A stretch of 64,000 bases of DNA from Aquila chrysaetos chrysaetos (GCF_900496995.4 NW_024470325.1:1167164-1231163), one strand, 5' to 3'; positions 1 to 13,700 are shown, counted from the stretch's first letter. Numbers and translations are program-made. Notes: generated by a model not told the origin, from the letters alone.

Positions 1-9
1 AAGCGGTAC

Positions 10-3000
10 CAGACGGAGTCGGTGTTGAGGCGCTCCAGGGGCCGCATGTTCTCGTCGAAGTAGATGTCGGTGGTGAGGGAGACGTCGGTGTCGTGGGCCG
101 AGTTGTAGTTGGTGACGGTGCGGGTGGGGAGGCCCAGGCACCGCAGCACTGGGGGCACCAGTACAAACCAGTACAAACCGTTATCAAAGCCTCTCGCTCG
201 GGGTTGACTTGTCTCCCTGTGGGGGGTTCCCATCTGCCTTCCAGTGGCTCCTGGGGTACCCCAGACCCCCTCCCAGCACAAACCAGTCTCTAACTGGGTT
301 AAACCAGTATAAACCAGTACCAAAAACACAACTTAGGCTTCGCTTTTCCCCATACTAGAGGCTCCAGCCTGCCGTCGCGCGCCTCCCAGGAGCTCCCCAA
401 GCACCCCAGAGCACCTCCCAGTATAAACCTGCGTCAGACCAGTATCGACCAGTACAGACCAGTAGGAAATTTGGCACCTTACGCCCAACTTCCCTCCCTT
501 ACAGCGACCCCATCCACTTTCTAGCGGCTCCTGGAGGCGTCCAGCCCTTCCCAACCCCCTCCCCAGTCTACGCCAGGGCCGGACCAGTCTGGACCAGTCT
601 GAACCAGTTCGGGGAGGGGGGGGATGACGCACCGGTGGTCATGACGCCGGCAAAGACCCAGCACTGGCCGTAGCGGACGGGGGCACCGCTGCCGTGGTAG
701 GCGCGGAGGATGTCGACGGAACCGGCCCACGCCGAGGGGTTGGTGCCCTGGGCGTAGTCCCCCGTCCAGTTGCCCACCAGCACCCCGTTATCATCCAGCG
801 AGTTCACCTGGGGCACCCCGAAACGTCGGGCGGGGAGGGGGGAACTCCTCCTCCCCCCCCACCCGCACCCCCAAAAAACGGAGAACCCGGGAACCCCCCC
901 CCGAGATGTTTCAAAAAGCCTTTGGAACCCCCAAAACGCCATCGGAACCCCCAAAACGCCATCGAACCCCCAAAACGCCATCGGAACCCCCGAAATGCCA
1001 TCGGAACCCCCAAAACGCCATCGGAAACCTCAAAACGCCATCAGAACCCCCAAAACGCCATCAGAACCCCCAAAACGCCATTGGAACCCCCAAAACGCCA
1101 TCGGAACCCCCAAAACGCCATCGGAACCCCCAAAACGCCATCGGAACCCCCAAAACGCCATCGGAACCCCCAAGGAAAACCTGCAGGTAACACCGAAAAT
1201 CAACAGAGCCCCCCAAAACTCCCAAAGTCATGGGATGCCACCCCCCCAAACCCCACCGAGACCCCCCAAAATGTCATCAGAACCCACCAAGAGCTCAAAG
1301 AACCCCCCAAAACCCCATGGAGATGCCCCAAAACCCAACGGCACCCCCCCAAGTCATCGGAACGCCCCCCCAAAACCCTAACGATCTCCCCCCAAAGTCA
1401 TCAGAACCCAGAAAAGCCTTGAATGACCTCAAAAGCACCGTAGCAATCCACCCAACCCCCCCAAATCTCATCAGAACCCCCCAAAAAGTCCAAAGAACCC
1501 CCAAACCCCATTGACACCCCCCAAACGTAACCAGAACCCCCCCAAAACCCAAAGAAACCCCCAAACCCCATAGAGTCACCCCAAAACCCCACAGTGGCCC
1601 CCCCCAGAACTCCGTATTTTCCCCCAAGCCCCCTTAGAGCAGCACAAAACCTGCACAACTCACCCCCAGCCCCCCATAATTCACCCCCAACCCCCCCCAA
1701 TTCACCCCCAAACCCCCCAGGGGACCCCAAAAACCCCACACGCCCCCCCAAAACCCCATGGTGGTCCCCCAAAGCCCCTATTCCACCTGAAAACGCACGA
1801 TCTCCCTCCCCCAACGCCACGTTTTCCCCCCCAAACCCCCTTCGAGCGCCCCAAAGCCCCCATAACTCTCCCCCCCCAAATCCTATAAGTCACCTCAAAC
1901 CTTCCCGCTTCACCCCAAATCCCCCCCAATTCACCCCAAAAACCCACCATGGCGGAGACGACGCGGGACACGATGATGGGGTCCCCCCGGGCGCTGTGGG
2001 GCATCCCCCGGCGGTCCAGGATGTACAGGCACGCCTCCAGCACCCCTGCGTCAAACTGGGGACCCCCCCCCCCAAAATCACGGGTGTCCCCAAATCCCTC
2101 GAAACCATCCCAAAAATCCCCCCCCCCCAACCCCTCTCAAATCCAAAAAGCGGTTTCAGGGTCCCCCCATGTTGTTACGGGGATCCCTTAGAATTTTGAA
2201 ACACCCCCCTTGGTGGTTTTGGGGACCCCCATGACGATTTTAGGGACCCCCCATAGCGTTTCGGGTATCCCCCAATTTTTAGTGTCCCCTGTTTTAGGAT
2301 ATCCACCGATTTTGGGGTGCCCACTGCATTTTAATGCCCCCCCCATTTCCCACACGGATTTCAGGATCTCCCCAATTTGGGGGGGTGGGGTGGGGAACTC
2401 TCCCATTTTTGGGGGTACCTGCCCATAGTTCCAGGAGCGCTCGGCGATCTGGTCCTCGGTGCCGTAGAAGATGCGCCCCGTCTCGTTAAGGACGTACTCG
2501 TTAAGGTCGCTCGTTTTCTCCATGTAGACATTATCGTCTGGGGGGGGGGGGGGGGCGCCCCAAAATCAGGGTCGTGTTCTCAAATTCCCCCTGAGCCCCC
2601 CCCTCCCCTTGAGCCCCCCAACTGCCAAATTGAGATTGGGGAGTCCTGAAACCGCCAAATTGAGACTGGGGAGCCCCGAAACAGCCAAATTGAGACTGGG
2701 GAGCCCCGAAACCGCCAAATCTCACCTCGGGGAGCCCCGAAACCACTGAATTTGGGAGTCCCCAAATTGCCCAAACTCAGGGTTTTTTGCCCCAAAACGG
2801 GGCTGGCTCACCAGGGCACCAGGGGTTGAAGAGGAGGAAGAAGTCGTTGGCGTCGTCGAAGGGAGCCGCGTACTCCCCCACCCCAGTGCGGGTCTTGATG
2901 CTGAGGCGGTAGCGGCCAATGGGAGCATTGGGCGGGGCCGTGAGGCAGATGTTGAGGGCGGGGCCTCCCGGAGGGTCCGCCCCCTCCTCTAGCTCCTCTT

Positions 3001-4729
3001 CCTCAGCTGTCCAACCGGTGGCCGAGGTTTCGCCCAACGGGATGAGGACGTGGGTCCCCTTCGCCACCTGTGGGTTGGGGCCTGCGGGCGACATCATCCC
3101 CCCCACCCCCCGGGGCGTGAGGTCATCACCTGGGCGGGTGAGGTCATCACCTGGGCAGGCGAGGTCACCCCGCCCTGGGCAATGCCATCGCGCCCCTTGG
3201 TGGGGGGGGGGGGGGGGCGAGGCCGAGGGCATGGCAGCCTGGGTGATGTCAGCGCCCCTCCTGAGTGACATCATCACGTCCCGGGCGATGGCGCCACGCC
3301 CCTACTGCATCATACAGTTGCCCCCCCCCCCCACCAGCCCCCATCACTCCCCCGCCCCCCCATTTTGACCCCCCCCCCCCCCCGCACCGAGGGTGAGCTC
3401 CACGCAGAGGCTGTCGCCGTCGGGGTCGAAGGGCCGGGGCAGGAGGACGCGCAGGTCGAAGGGTTGCCCCCGCCGCACCACCAGGCGGGGGGAGGCGAAT
3501 TCGGAGGTGTGGTGAGCGATCCGATTGGCCGACGAGCCCACCACCAACCCCCGGGGGGCCAATAAACCTGGAGGAGGGAGGGGAGAGGCAGGCGGTGAAA
3601 ACCCCGCGCGAATCCCACCTCTGGAACCCCCGAAACGGCCCCAAAAACCCCACCGGGGGGGCTTGAAACTGTCATTTAGCCCTGTAGACCTGGAAATGGC
3701 CCCAAATGGGCAGTTTGGCCCCAAAACAGGAACAGGGGGATAAAGCAGGGGGGAATGCTGGGAGGGGGGACCCCAAACCCCCTAAATTTCTTGGGGGGGG
3801 GGCATGAAACCCTTAAAAGCAGCTTGGGGCGGGGGGTCCTTGAAACTACCTTTTCTTCCCCGTGATAGCCTGGCCATAGCCCTGAACTGGTACTTTTTCT
3901 CCACTAATGGGGACAGTGGGAGAGGAAGGAGGGGGGCGAAGGGGAGGAACACGCCCCCACCTCCTCTTCTGCCTGGGGGGAGCCCCGAAACTGCCCTTTT
4001 CCCTCACCGGGGAGCCCCAAACCCACCCTTTTTCCTCCACGGGGAGCCCTGAAACCGCTGTTTTCCCTCCCCGGGGAGCCCTGAAACCACCCTTTTCCCT
4101 CCCTGGGGAGCCCCGAAACCGCCCTTTTTCCTCCCCGGGGAGCCCCAAACCCGCCCTTTTCCCTCCCTGGGGAGTCCTGAAACCACGCTTTTCCCTCCCC
4201 GGGGAGCCCTGAAACCGCCCTTTTCCCTCCCTGGGGAGCCCCAAAACCGCCCTTTTCTCTCCCTGGGGAGTCCCGAAAACCACCCTTTTCCCTCCCCGGG
4301 GAGCCCCGAAACTGCCGTTTTCCTCCCCGCGGAGCCCCGAAACTGCCCTTTTCCCTCCCCGGGGAGCCCCGAAACTGCCCTTTTCCCTCCCCAGGGAGAC
4401 CCGAAACCGCCGTTTTCCTCCCCGCCGAGCCCCGAAACCGCCGTTTTCCCCCCCGAGGAGCCCCAAAACCGCCGCCGTTCGCCCCCCCCGGCCCCAGCAC
4501 TGACCGGGCCGCAGGGGCTGGGGGGGGCGGCACCCCGGGACCTCGCCGGGGGGGGGGCTCCCAGTCCTCGGTTCCTCGCCGGCAACAGCCGCAGCAGCCG
4601 CAGCAGCCGCCCAGGCGACGCCAGAAGCCCCGGCGGGGGCGGGGGGCGGGCGCGGGGTCCCCCCCCCCGCAGGCGGAAGCTGGCGGCCGCCCAGCGGCCC
4701 GCGTCCAGGCGGGGGTCGGCGTCCGGCAT
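10..4729 (-). CDS. TGM1: Transglutaminase 1 (keratinocyte, membrane-anchored), 5' part
   Basis: Calcium-dependent protein-glutamine gamma-glutamyltransferase that cross-links cornified-envelope proteins at the inner face of the plasma membrane. Coding exons on the minus strand: 4729-4505, 3567-3388, 3081-2812, 2537-2419, 2055-1948, 807-633 and 148-10. The gene continues beyond base 1. Phases of the last six exons join correctly. The first coding exon carries a Cys cluster after FWRRLGG, matching the acylated N-terminal anchor of TGM1. Then come [54 protein letters not shown] and the catalytic-Cys motif YGQCWVFAG in exon 807-633. The His and Asp of the triad lie outside the window. NSLDDNGVL and GTNPSAW favour TGM1 over other paralogues. 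ATG 4729 follows a splice acceptor, so the 5' UTR is in an upstream exon not located. Exon 4729-4505 is out of frame as read; removing one base from each of two 10-base runs (4659-4668, 4548-4557) restores the Cys-cluster frame and the join to the next exon. Confidence 0.9.
909..1181. repeat. 20-bp minisatellite in a TGM1 intron
   Basis: About 13 near-perfect copies of a 20-base unit (ccatcggaacccccaaaacg). It lies in the intron between the exon ending at 807 and the one beginning at 1948. The rest of that intron, to about 1930, is degenerate C-rich sequence of similar composition (cccccaaaac, ccccaaagcc). Long open frames here are a by-product of the repeat. Confidence 0.9.
3967..4455. repeat. 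About 31-bp minisatellite in the first TGM1 coding intron
   Basis: Roughly 15 imperfect copies of a unit of about 31 bases (ggggagccccgaaaccgccc followed by ttttccctccc). They fill the intron between coding exons 4729-4505 and 3567-3388. The repeat is free of stops in two minus frames, giving spurious Gly/Lys/Arg-rich frames of over 200 codons that run out of the first coding exon. Confidence 0.9.
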
Positions 4730-4739
4730 CGCCTGCGGG

Positions 4740-6415
4740 GCACCAGTGAGACCAGTTTGGACCGGTACGGACCGCCGGAAGCTGGTAGGAACCGGCGCGG
4801 GTCGCTACAGAGCAGTAAGACCTCCTGGAACAGCCCCTTAATGCCGCCGAACCCTTCCCAGTATGGCCAGTAAGGTCAATATGGACCAGTACGGTTCATT
4901 AGAGACCAGCACGGACCCGTAAAGACCAGCATGGACCGGTAGAAGAGACAGAAAACCAGTAGGAACCAGCACAAACGGGTAAGACCTTCCAGAATGGCCC
5001 GTTAATGCCTTCAAACTCTTCCCAGTACGACCAGTAAGACCAGGATGGACCAGTACCATTCATTGAAAACCAATACAGAGCAGTGCAGTTCTTCAAAGAC
5101 CAGTACGGACTGGTGAAGAGCCACGCAAAGCATTACAAGACAGTAAATGCCAGTACGGACCACTGCGGGCCAGTAATACCTTCCATGGGCCATTAAAGCC
5201 TCCAGACCCCTCCCAGTATGACCAGTAAGACTGGGATGGACCGGTGTAAGGTCATACAAACAAATAAGGACCATTATAAGCCATTAGAAACCAGTAGGAA
5301 CCACAATGAACCGCCACACAGCAGTAAGAGCTCCTAGAATGACTGACTGAAGCCATCAAGCCCTTCCCAGTATGGCCCAGGTCCCCCAGTCCCTCCCAGT
5401 ATGGCCCAGTAACCCCTCCCAGGCTCCCAGTATGGCCCAGTTCCCCCCCAGTCCTTCCCAGTACAGACCCACAACCTCTCCCAGGCTCCCAGTACAGCCC
5501 AGTAATGTCCTAGTTCCCCCCCAGCACAGCCCAGACCACCCTCTCAGGGTCCCAGTATGGACCAGTTCCCTCCCAGTCCGTCCCAGTGCCCCGCCCGAGC
5601 CTGACGCCAGAAGGACCCAGGCATCCAGGCCTGCCTCAGCAGCTCCCCCCCCAAACTGCCTCCTCCCCCGCCGCGGCAGGGACCAAGGCGTCCGGGAGTG
5701 CTCCCAGCCCGACCAGTTCCCCCAGTCTGCCCAGTTCCCCCCTTCCTGTGCTCCCACTGCTTCCAGTAGCCCCCCCAAGTGCTCCCAGCAACCCCCCAGC
5801 ACTCCCAATAAGCCCAGTTACCCCCTCCCAGTACTCTTGGTAACCACAGTGCTCCCACTTAGCCCGTCCCCCTGCTCCCAGTAACCCCAATGCTTCTAGT
5901 TACACCTCTAGTGCTTCCAGCAGCCCCAGTAACCCCCTCCCAGTGCTCCCAGTAAACCCTTTGCCATCATTTCAGTAACCCCTTCCCAGTGCTCCCAGTG
6001 ACCCCCTCTGTGTCCTCCTGCTAAGTCTACTAACTCCTTCCAGTGCTCCCAGTTTGCCCAGTACCCTCCTCCCAATGCTCCCAGTAGCTCCAGTTATCGC
6101 TTCCCAGTGCTCCCAGCAACTCTCCAGTCCTCCCGGTAACCCCCCCGGGTCCTCCCAGTCTTCCCAGTAACCCTACTAACCTCTCCCAGTGCTCCCAGTT
6201 TACCGAATAACCCCCTCCCAGTGCTCCCAGTTTACCCAGTAACCCCCTCCTTGGCCTCCCACTCCTCCCAGTTTGCCCAGTTACCCCTTCCACCCATCCT
6301 AGTGCCCTCCGATCCCCTCTCCCAGTCATCCCAATGCCCCCCAGTACCTCCCAGTGGCTCCCAGCACTCCCAATGCCCCGCACTCACTGGTGCCGGTAAA
6401 TCAGGGAAAGGGGTG
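4740..6415. repeat. Degenerate CCAGTA / CTCCCAGT repeat, TGM1 5' flank
   Basis: Two halves of low-complexity tandem sequence. About 4740-5350 is rich in ccagta, ccagtacgg and gaccagtaag. About 5350-6400 is rich in gctcccagtaaccccctcccagt-like units. The same CCAGTA/CTCCCAGT word family recurs in RABGGTA introns and in the KCC 3' UTR. No coding exon was recognised. The untranslated first exon of TGM1 probably lies somewhere here but cannot be placed. Confidence 0.7.
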
Positions 6416-6539
6416 TGACCTTGGGAGGAAGGGGCGGGGCTCATACAGACCACGCCCCCTTATTGCCCCACACTTTGGGGGGAGGGGTGTCCAAACAGGG
6501 GGGGAACCAGTTGTCCGGGCACGTCCTCTGCCCCTGCGA

Positions 6540-7030
6540 GGATCACTATGTGGCAGGGGGGCTATGGGGTGGGGCAATGGCTCACTATGTGGCAGGGGGG
6601 GCTATGGGGTGGGGCAATAGATCACTATGTGGCAGGGGGGCTATGGGGTGGGGCAATAGATCACTATGTGGCAGGGGGGCTATGGGGAGGGGCAATAGAT
6701 CACTATGTGGCGGGGGGGCTATGGGGAGGGCCAATGGCTCACTATGTGGCAGGGGGGGCTATGGGGAGGGCCAATGGCTCACTATGTGGCAGGGGGCCTA
6801 TGGGGTGGGGCAATAGATCACTATGTGGCAGGGGGGCTATGGGGAGGGCCAATGGCTCACTATGTGGCAGGGGGGCTATGGGGAGGGCCAATGGCTCACT
6901 ATGTGGCAGGGGGGCTATGGGGAGGGCCAATGGCTCACTATGTGGCAGGGGGGGTCCCATGGAACGGCGCGAAGGCTCACTATGTGGCAGGTGGCTCCCT
7001 GGGGTGGGGCAGCGGCTCACTATTTGGCAC
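6540..7030. repeat. 39-40-bp minisatellite between TGM1 and RABGGTA
   Basis: About 12 copies of a 39-40-base unit starting tcactatgtggcaggggggc and ending near gccaatggc; later copies degrade. Many units contain CCAAT. Open frames here (repeating HYVAGG or MWQGG) reflect the repeat. Confidence 0.92.
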
Positions 7031-7598
7031 GGGGACCCCACGGGGCAGGGAGTTGGGGTCACCAGCAGGTGAACTATGGGGCAGGGCTGCAGGCTCACTA
7101 TTTAGCAAGGGGGCCCCCCCGGCTCTCTATTTGGCAAAGGCGGGGGGGGGCGCGCTTCAGGGCAGGGCGGGCTCACTTTTTGGCAGGGCCGCCGTGGGGC
7201 TGGGCAGGGCGGGGGGTGACGCAACCGCTCCTGGGGCGGGGGGCAGACGAACGGGTCCTGCCGCTGCCCCGCCCCGCTGCTGAGGTTCCCAGCCCCCCCC
7301 CCCCCAAAAAAAAAAAAAGGGAGGGGTCCGGACGCCCGTGACCGCGGTTTTGGGGTGCCCAGGACGTGCCTGGACGCCGGGTCCCCGCCCGGCGATGGCG
7401 CAAGCGGGCGGTGGTTTGGGGTTTGGCCTCGATGAAGCAACTGGTGCGGGGTGGGGGAACTGGAAAGGACTGGGAGAGCCGGACGCCTGGGTCCCCGGGG
7501 CGGGGAGAGGGGGGAGGGAGCCTCCCTAAATGGCTGGGTCCCCCTGGGGACCCCCCAAGCCCCTCCCCTACTCATAAGCCCCACCCTTGTGACATCAC
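7031..7598. other. Intergenic, GC-rich, no gene seen
   Basis: Degraded ends of the upstream minisatellite to about 7200, a C10-A12-like tract near 7290-7318, then GC-rich single-copy sequence downstream of the RABGGTA polyadenylation signal. No splice-bounded coding similarity was recognised on either strand. Confidence 0.5.
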
Positions 7599-7604
7599 TT
7601 TATT
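7599..7604 (-). terminator. RABGGTA polyadenylation signal AATAAA
   Basis: A canonical AATAAA on the minus strand about 100 bases downstream of the RABGGTA stop codon (7705-7703). It is the only one in the near 3' flank. Confidence 0.75.
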
Positions 7605-7702
7605 AGAGACCCTCTTGAAGGGGCGGGGCCAAGCCACAGGGGGGCGTCAACAGCAGTGTGGGGGGTGGGGTGGTGGTGGGCGGAGCTCCAGGCACCGGCC
7701 TA

Positions 7703-10700
7703 TCAGGCGAGGGTGATGTCGATGCTGGGGAGGAGCTGGGCCAAGTGGGTGGCGGCCTCGGGCGTGGCAGCCAGGGGCGTCTCAGCCAATCGCAGACGAG
7801 CCAGCCGGGGGCACGTGGCCAATGGGGCCAGGGCGGAGGCGTGGCTTATGGCTGGGAGGGGTGGAGTCAAGGAGAAACCCTGCCCACCTTCTTGACCCCA
7901 CCTAGAGAAGCTCCTCCCACTCTGGTGCCCCACCTCTCATAAGCTCCACCCCCTTTAAGCCGTGCCCTCCCCTAGCCCCTCTTTTGCTCCCAGTAAGCTC
8001 CTTCCCTCCCCACCCTAGCCCCACCCCCACGCAATCAAGCCCCTCCCCACTCAGCCCCACCCCATCACCCCCAAAGCCCCACCCCATTAAGCCCCTCCCC
8101 TTTCCCCAACCCTCACCCTACCCTTCTACCCCACCCTTTGTGCCCCACGCAGCCCACCAGCCCCCGCCCCATTCAACCCCGCCCCTCACCCCCAGCTCCA
8201 CCCCCGGCCCCTACAGCCCCGCCCACTACCCCTTAAGCCCCGCCCCCCCGGGATACGGTTGCCGTCGAGATGCAGCTCCTCCAGGCGGGGGAGGGGCGGG
8301 AACCCCCGCAGGGTCGTGACCTTGTTGTGTGACACGTCCAGCACCTGGTGGGGGAGGGGCGGTCCGGACGTCTGGGTCCTCGTCCCGCCCTCCCCCCCCA
8401 CCCCGACATTTGGGGCCCCGCCCCGCCCTAGGATCCCACCTGCAGGCGCCGCAGCCCCCCCCAGGGTGGGGGGGAGCCCCCCCAGGTTGTTCCCAGCCAG
8501 GTCGAGGTGGGTCACCAGCACCGTGTGCTCCAGCAGCGGCAGTGACGTCAGCGCCTGGGGGCGGGGCATGATCGGGAGGGGGGCGGGGCTCCGCATGATC
8601 ACTCCCCTTCAGCTCAGACCCCAACCCCCTTCCCCTACACCCGCCCCTTTAAGGCCCGTTCTCTCAAAAAGCCCCTGCTGCTCCGCCCACCATAGCCCTG
8701 CCCACTGCAGACTCCCCACCCCCACTCTTTTAATCCCTTTAAGCCACACCCCCTCACGCCCCTCCCACCCCACACCCCTCCCACTCTGCCCTCTCAGGCC
8801 ACACCCCCTTCCAGCCCCACCCCCTCATTCCTTGACACCCTCCCCTGCCCCGCCTCTCAAGCCCCGCCCACCCTCAGCCCCGCCCCCTCGGGCCCCACCC
8901 CTACCTTCCTGTGGAGGCGGAGCCTGACAGCCCCGTCAGGCCCCGCCCCCATCCTCAGCACGCCCACGGCCGCCTCCGCCCGCGACGCCACGTCGCCCAC
9001 GAAGCCAATCCGCAGCGGGTCCGCCTCCTGGGGGGTGGGGCGGGCTCACGTTCAGACCACGCCCCCTTTCCCCACAAAGCGACCACGCCCCCCAAGCCCC
9101 ACCCACCTGGAGGTCCCGCAGGCACCGCCGGATCTCGTCCTCGTGGCCCAACGGGTCCAGGGCCGACAGCAGCAGCACCAGCGTCAGCAGGCAACCTGCG
9201 CGCGCCCCGGGACACGCCCGCCGGGTGAGGGCGGACCCTGGCGTCGGGTGGGGCGGACACGCCCCGCCCTCGGGGGGGGGGGGGGAACGACACCCAGGAT
9301 TTTGGGGGCGGGGGGTGGCTCACCCCGGCTGCGGGGCTCCAGCTCCAGCAGTTGCCGGCACGTCTCCACCTGCGCTTCCAGCACCGACGCCTCGGCCACG
9401 CCCACTTCTGGCCTGGAGGGGCGGGGTCAAGGGGTTTAGGGGCGGGGACTGCCCCTGGGGGGGCGTGGCTCGCCCCCCCCCGGGGTTAGAGCAACAACGG
9501 GGGAGGGCTGAGCCAGGTTCGGGGATGCCGGGGGGTGGGGCTTAACCAAGAGGGCGTGGCCTTCAGCGAGTGGGCGGTGCTTGGGTTGAGGGGAAGGGCC
9601 TGCAGGCTGAATGGCTGGGGCGTGGCCAGCAGGGAGATCTTAAAGGGGCGGGGCTCCGTCACAGCAGGGATGCTTGTGGGAGAGCGCTCAGGAAAAGGAG
9701 TGGGGCTTAAAGAGGCGGGGCTTACCAGAAGAGCTCCCCGGCTTTGATTGGCTCCTGCCACCACGCCTCGTTCTCATCTGGGGGGGGGGAAGGGGCGTGG
9801 TTAGAGAAGGGTGGGGTTTAAAGGGGTGAGGCCATGGAGGGAAAAGGGGGCGTGGCTTCCTACCTGGGAGGAGCGTCACCTCGCGGGGGGCGGGGTCGGG
9901 CTCCCAGGTGACCCGGAAGTGGAGGCGGGGCCGGGTGGGGGGCGGAGCCAGGTCCGGGGGGAGGTCGCAGACCTGTCGCTCCCGTCAAGGAACCCCAGGC
10001 ATTCGGGAGGGGACCCCGCCCCCAACCCCACGGCCCCGCCCACCCCCGGAGGACACGCCCCCCCCTTCCAGGATACCCAGGTGTGGCTGGGGCGTGGCCG
10101 CCCCTCTCCCGAGCGCCACGCCCCTTCCAGGGCGGAGCCGTCCACCGTCGCCGTCAGCGCCGAACTCCCCGCTCCCACCTGCCGGAATCAGGCACGCGGG
10201 ATAAGGGGGGACCCCGGTGTCCGGGGGGGACCCCGGCATCTGGTGGGGACTCCGGCTTCTGGGGGGGACCCCAGGATTCGGGGGAGACCCCGGTGTCTGT
10301 GGGGGACCCCAGTGTCTGGGGGGGAACCCCGGGATCCGGGGGGGACTCCAGCATCTGTAGGAGGGACCCCGGTGTGTGGGTGGGGACCCCAGGATCCAGG
10401 GGGACCCCGGTGTCTGCGGGGGGGACCCCGGGATCCGGGGGGGGACTCAGGGATCCAGGGAAGACCCTGGTGTCTGTGTGGGGGACCCCGGTGTCTGTGG
10501 GGGACCCCAGTGTCTGGGGGGGGACACCCCAGCATCTGGGGGGGACTCTGGCTTCTGGGGGCGACCCCGGTGCCTGGGGGGGGGGACCCCGACATCCGGA
10601 CTCACCACGACGGGGCGGGAGAAGGTGACCGCCAGCGTCGCGTCCTCCCGGTTGACGTAGAGGCAGAGAATCCGCGGCGGCGGGGAGGCTGTGGGGGGGA

Positions 10701-13700
10701 CAACGACACACGCAGGCACTCAGGAGCGTTTTGGGGGGACCCCAGGCTTTTGGGGGGGCCCCCAGGATTTTGGGGGGGCCGCCGGCGTACCGCGGGAGAG
10801 GATGCAGCGCAGGTAGACCCAGGCGCTCTGGTCGTTGGGGTCGGTGAAGACGGCGTTCTGCACCAGTTCCAGCTCTGCTGGGACAGGACAGAATGGGGGG
10901 AGATAACGGGGGGGTCAGCAAGGGGACCCCGATATCTGGGAGGGACCCTGATATTTGGGAAGCACCCCAATATTTGGGAGGCACCCTGATATTTGGGAGG
11001 GACCTTGATATTTGGGCGGGACCCCAGCATCTGGGAGGGACCCCGGCACCGAGGTGTGACCCCGGCACCCAGGGGCGGACGGAGACATTTGGGGGGGACC
11101 CCGGTGTTTTGGGGTGTTTTGGGGACCGAGGATGGGGTGTGGGGGGGTGGGGACTCACCCGTTTGGAGGCGGTGGGGGGGCAACGCCCCTGCCCCGCCCC
11201 CGGGGGACGCCGGCGTCCGGGTGGGCGCCAGCAGCCGGCTCCGGTGGTGCCAAGCGGAGAAGTTGGAAAAGTCGCGGCTGAGCAGGGTCCCGGCGAAGGC
11301 CAGCTCGGCCTCGGGGTCCTCCTCGGCCGCCAGCGTCCGACGGTGCTCCCAGGCGTGGACTGGGGGGGCCACCAGTAAGGACCAGTGGGCGCTGGTGTCC
11401 CCCTCAGAGTCCCTTAACCCCGTTCCACTGACTCCCAATACAAACCAGTAAGCTTTGTCGCTCCAAAACCCACTCCTGATACCACCTAAGATACCCCAGT
11501 TCTTTTTCCACTATCTCCCGCTATACACCAGTGAGCCCTGCACCCCCAAAAGTCTCTCCCAGTACATCTCAAGATCTCTCAAGCCCTCTCCCGCTGCTTC
11601 CCAATATAAACCAGTAAGCTCAGCAACGTTCAGGTTAGCTCTAGCTCTGAGCCACTATGGCTCAGCACCCCCAAAACTCACTCCCAGTACAGCCCAGCAC
11701 CCTGCTCCCAGCACAGACCAGTCAGCCCAGAAGCTCTTACATCCTTCCCAGGGGGGCCCAGCAGCCCCCAAACCCTCCTCCCAGTGCATCCCAGTACAAA
11801 CCAGCGTGCCTAGCCTCCCTCTGATCCCAAATCAGTACAAACCAGTATACCCCAGCGCACGCTAAGACGCAAATTCTGACTTTAAAGCCCCCCCAGTGCC
11901 CCGTAACTGCCCCCAAACCCCCTCAAAGCCCCCCCAGGCCCCCCGCCCAGTGCCTCCCAGTACGTCCCAGTATGCACTCACAGTTGCGGGGGTCAGCGGC
12001 CAGCAGACGGTCGCAGAGGGCGCGCTCGGCGGGGGTGGGGGGGGGCGCGCGGGGGCCCGGCGCAGCACCCAGCCCCGGTGGTGCCAGGCTCCGTAGGACT
12101 TGGGGTTCACCCCCAGGCACCCCACCACGAAGGCCAGCTCCCCCGGCACCCTGCGGTGACAGCCCAGTAAAGACCAGTTCCACCCAGTACCCCTTCGGCC
12201 ACCGCCCAGCAACCTCCCAGCGCCCAGAAACCCTGTCGCAGTGCCCCCTAGTCCCCTCCCAGTAACCTCCCAGTGCTCCCCAGCTCCCACAAAACCCCTC
12301 TGAGAGCATCCCGTGCCCCCCAGTACCCACAAATCCCTTCCTAACACTTCCTGGTGCCCCCCAGTACCCACCGATCGCCTCCCAGTACGTCCCAGTGCCC
12401 CCAGATCCCCTTCCAGTAACCTCGCGGTGCTCCCCAGCCCCCACAAAACCTCTCTGTGGACACTCTGTGCCCCCCAGTACCCACAGATCCCTTCCTAAGC
12501 ACCTCCCAGTGCCTGCCAGTACCCACTGATCTTCTCCCAGTACATCCCAGTACTGCTCCCAGTAACCTCCCAGTGCTCCGCAGCCCCCACAAAACCCCTC
12601 CGAGGGCTTCCCAGGCCCCCCAGTACCCTTCCTAAACACCTCCCAGTGCCCCCAGCACCCACTGCTCTTCTCCCAGTCCATCCCAGTGCCTCCCAGTGCC
12701 CACAGATCCCCTCCCAGCAACCCGCCAGCACCCCCCCAGCACTCGTAAATCTACCCCCAGTTCATCCCAGCGCCCCTCCCGTCCCCCGAAATCCCCTCCC
12801 AGTGCCTCCCAGTCCAGACCAGTCGGCGGGGTCGGGCGGCAGGGCGCAGCGCCGCAGGTTCCAGCAGGTCCCCACGTCGGGGTTGGCCGCCAGGACGGCG
12901 CCCGTCAGCGCCAGCGCCTCCGCGTCCAGCTCGCCCCGCTCCCGCTGGGGGCAGAGGTCGAGGGTCAGGGGTCGACCTGGGAGGTCAGGGGTCACCAACG
13001 CCCGCGGGCGTGCCCAAGGGGTGGGGCGTCCCAGCCAGGGGCGGGGTCAGGGGGCGGGGTCAGAGCTCACCTTCTCCAGCAGGGTGGCCATGGAGGAGCG
13101 GTAGAGGCGGAGCTTCTCCTCCCGCTGCCGGCGGCGGGCGGCGTCCGGGGGGCGGAGCTTCAGGCGGCCGTGCTGCAAGGCATTGTGGGGCGCTGGGGGT
13201 CACGGACTGGGAGGAACGGGGGGGGGGAACTGGGTGGTGACTGGGATAGACTGGGAGGCACTGGGAGGGAACTGGGAGGCACTGGGATGTGCCGGAGCTC
13301 GACTGTGAGGGAGTAGCTGTCACTGGAAATTAACTGGGAGGCACTGGGGGGGACTGGGAGATGACTGAGAGGAACTGGAGGGCACCGGGGGTCACAGAGT
13401 AGGAACTGGGAGAAGTGGGAGAGCACTGGGACGGGCTGGGGGTTGACTAGGAAGAACTAGGAATCACTGGGACGTGACTAGGAGGAACTGGGATGTGCTG
13501 CAGCTCGACTGTGAAGAAGTAGCTGTCACTGGAAATTAACTGGGATGCACTGGGGGTTGACTGGGAAGAACTAGGAGTCACAGCGGGTGACTGGGAGGAA
13601 ATGGGAGTCACTAAGGGGTGAGTGGAAGGAACTAAGAATCACTGGGACAGGACTGGGAAGCACTGGGATGTGCTGGAGCTCGACTGTGGGGAAGTAGCTG

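Noticed and set aside
694-1422. 242-codon plus-strand frame with Pro-Lys-Arg-His repeats
   Set aside because: Antisense to a TGM1 exon, then a 20-base intron repeat. Repeat artefact.
3846-4466. Gly-Lys-Arg-rich minus frames resembling a structural protein
   Set aside because: Intron minisatellite read through from the TGM1 first coding exon. The donor at 4504 and acceptor at 3568 bound it as intron.
6540-7283. Regularly spaced repeat considered as a CRISPR-like array
   Set aside because: Contiguous tandem units without unique spacers, in a vertebrate genome. It is a minisatellite.
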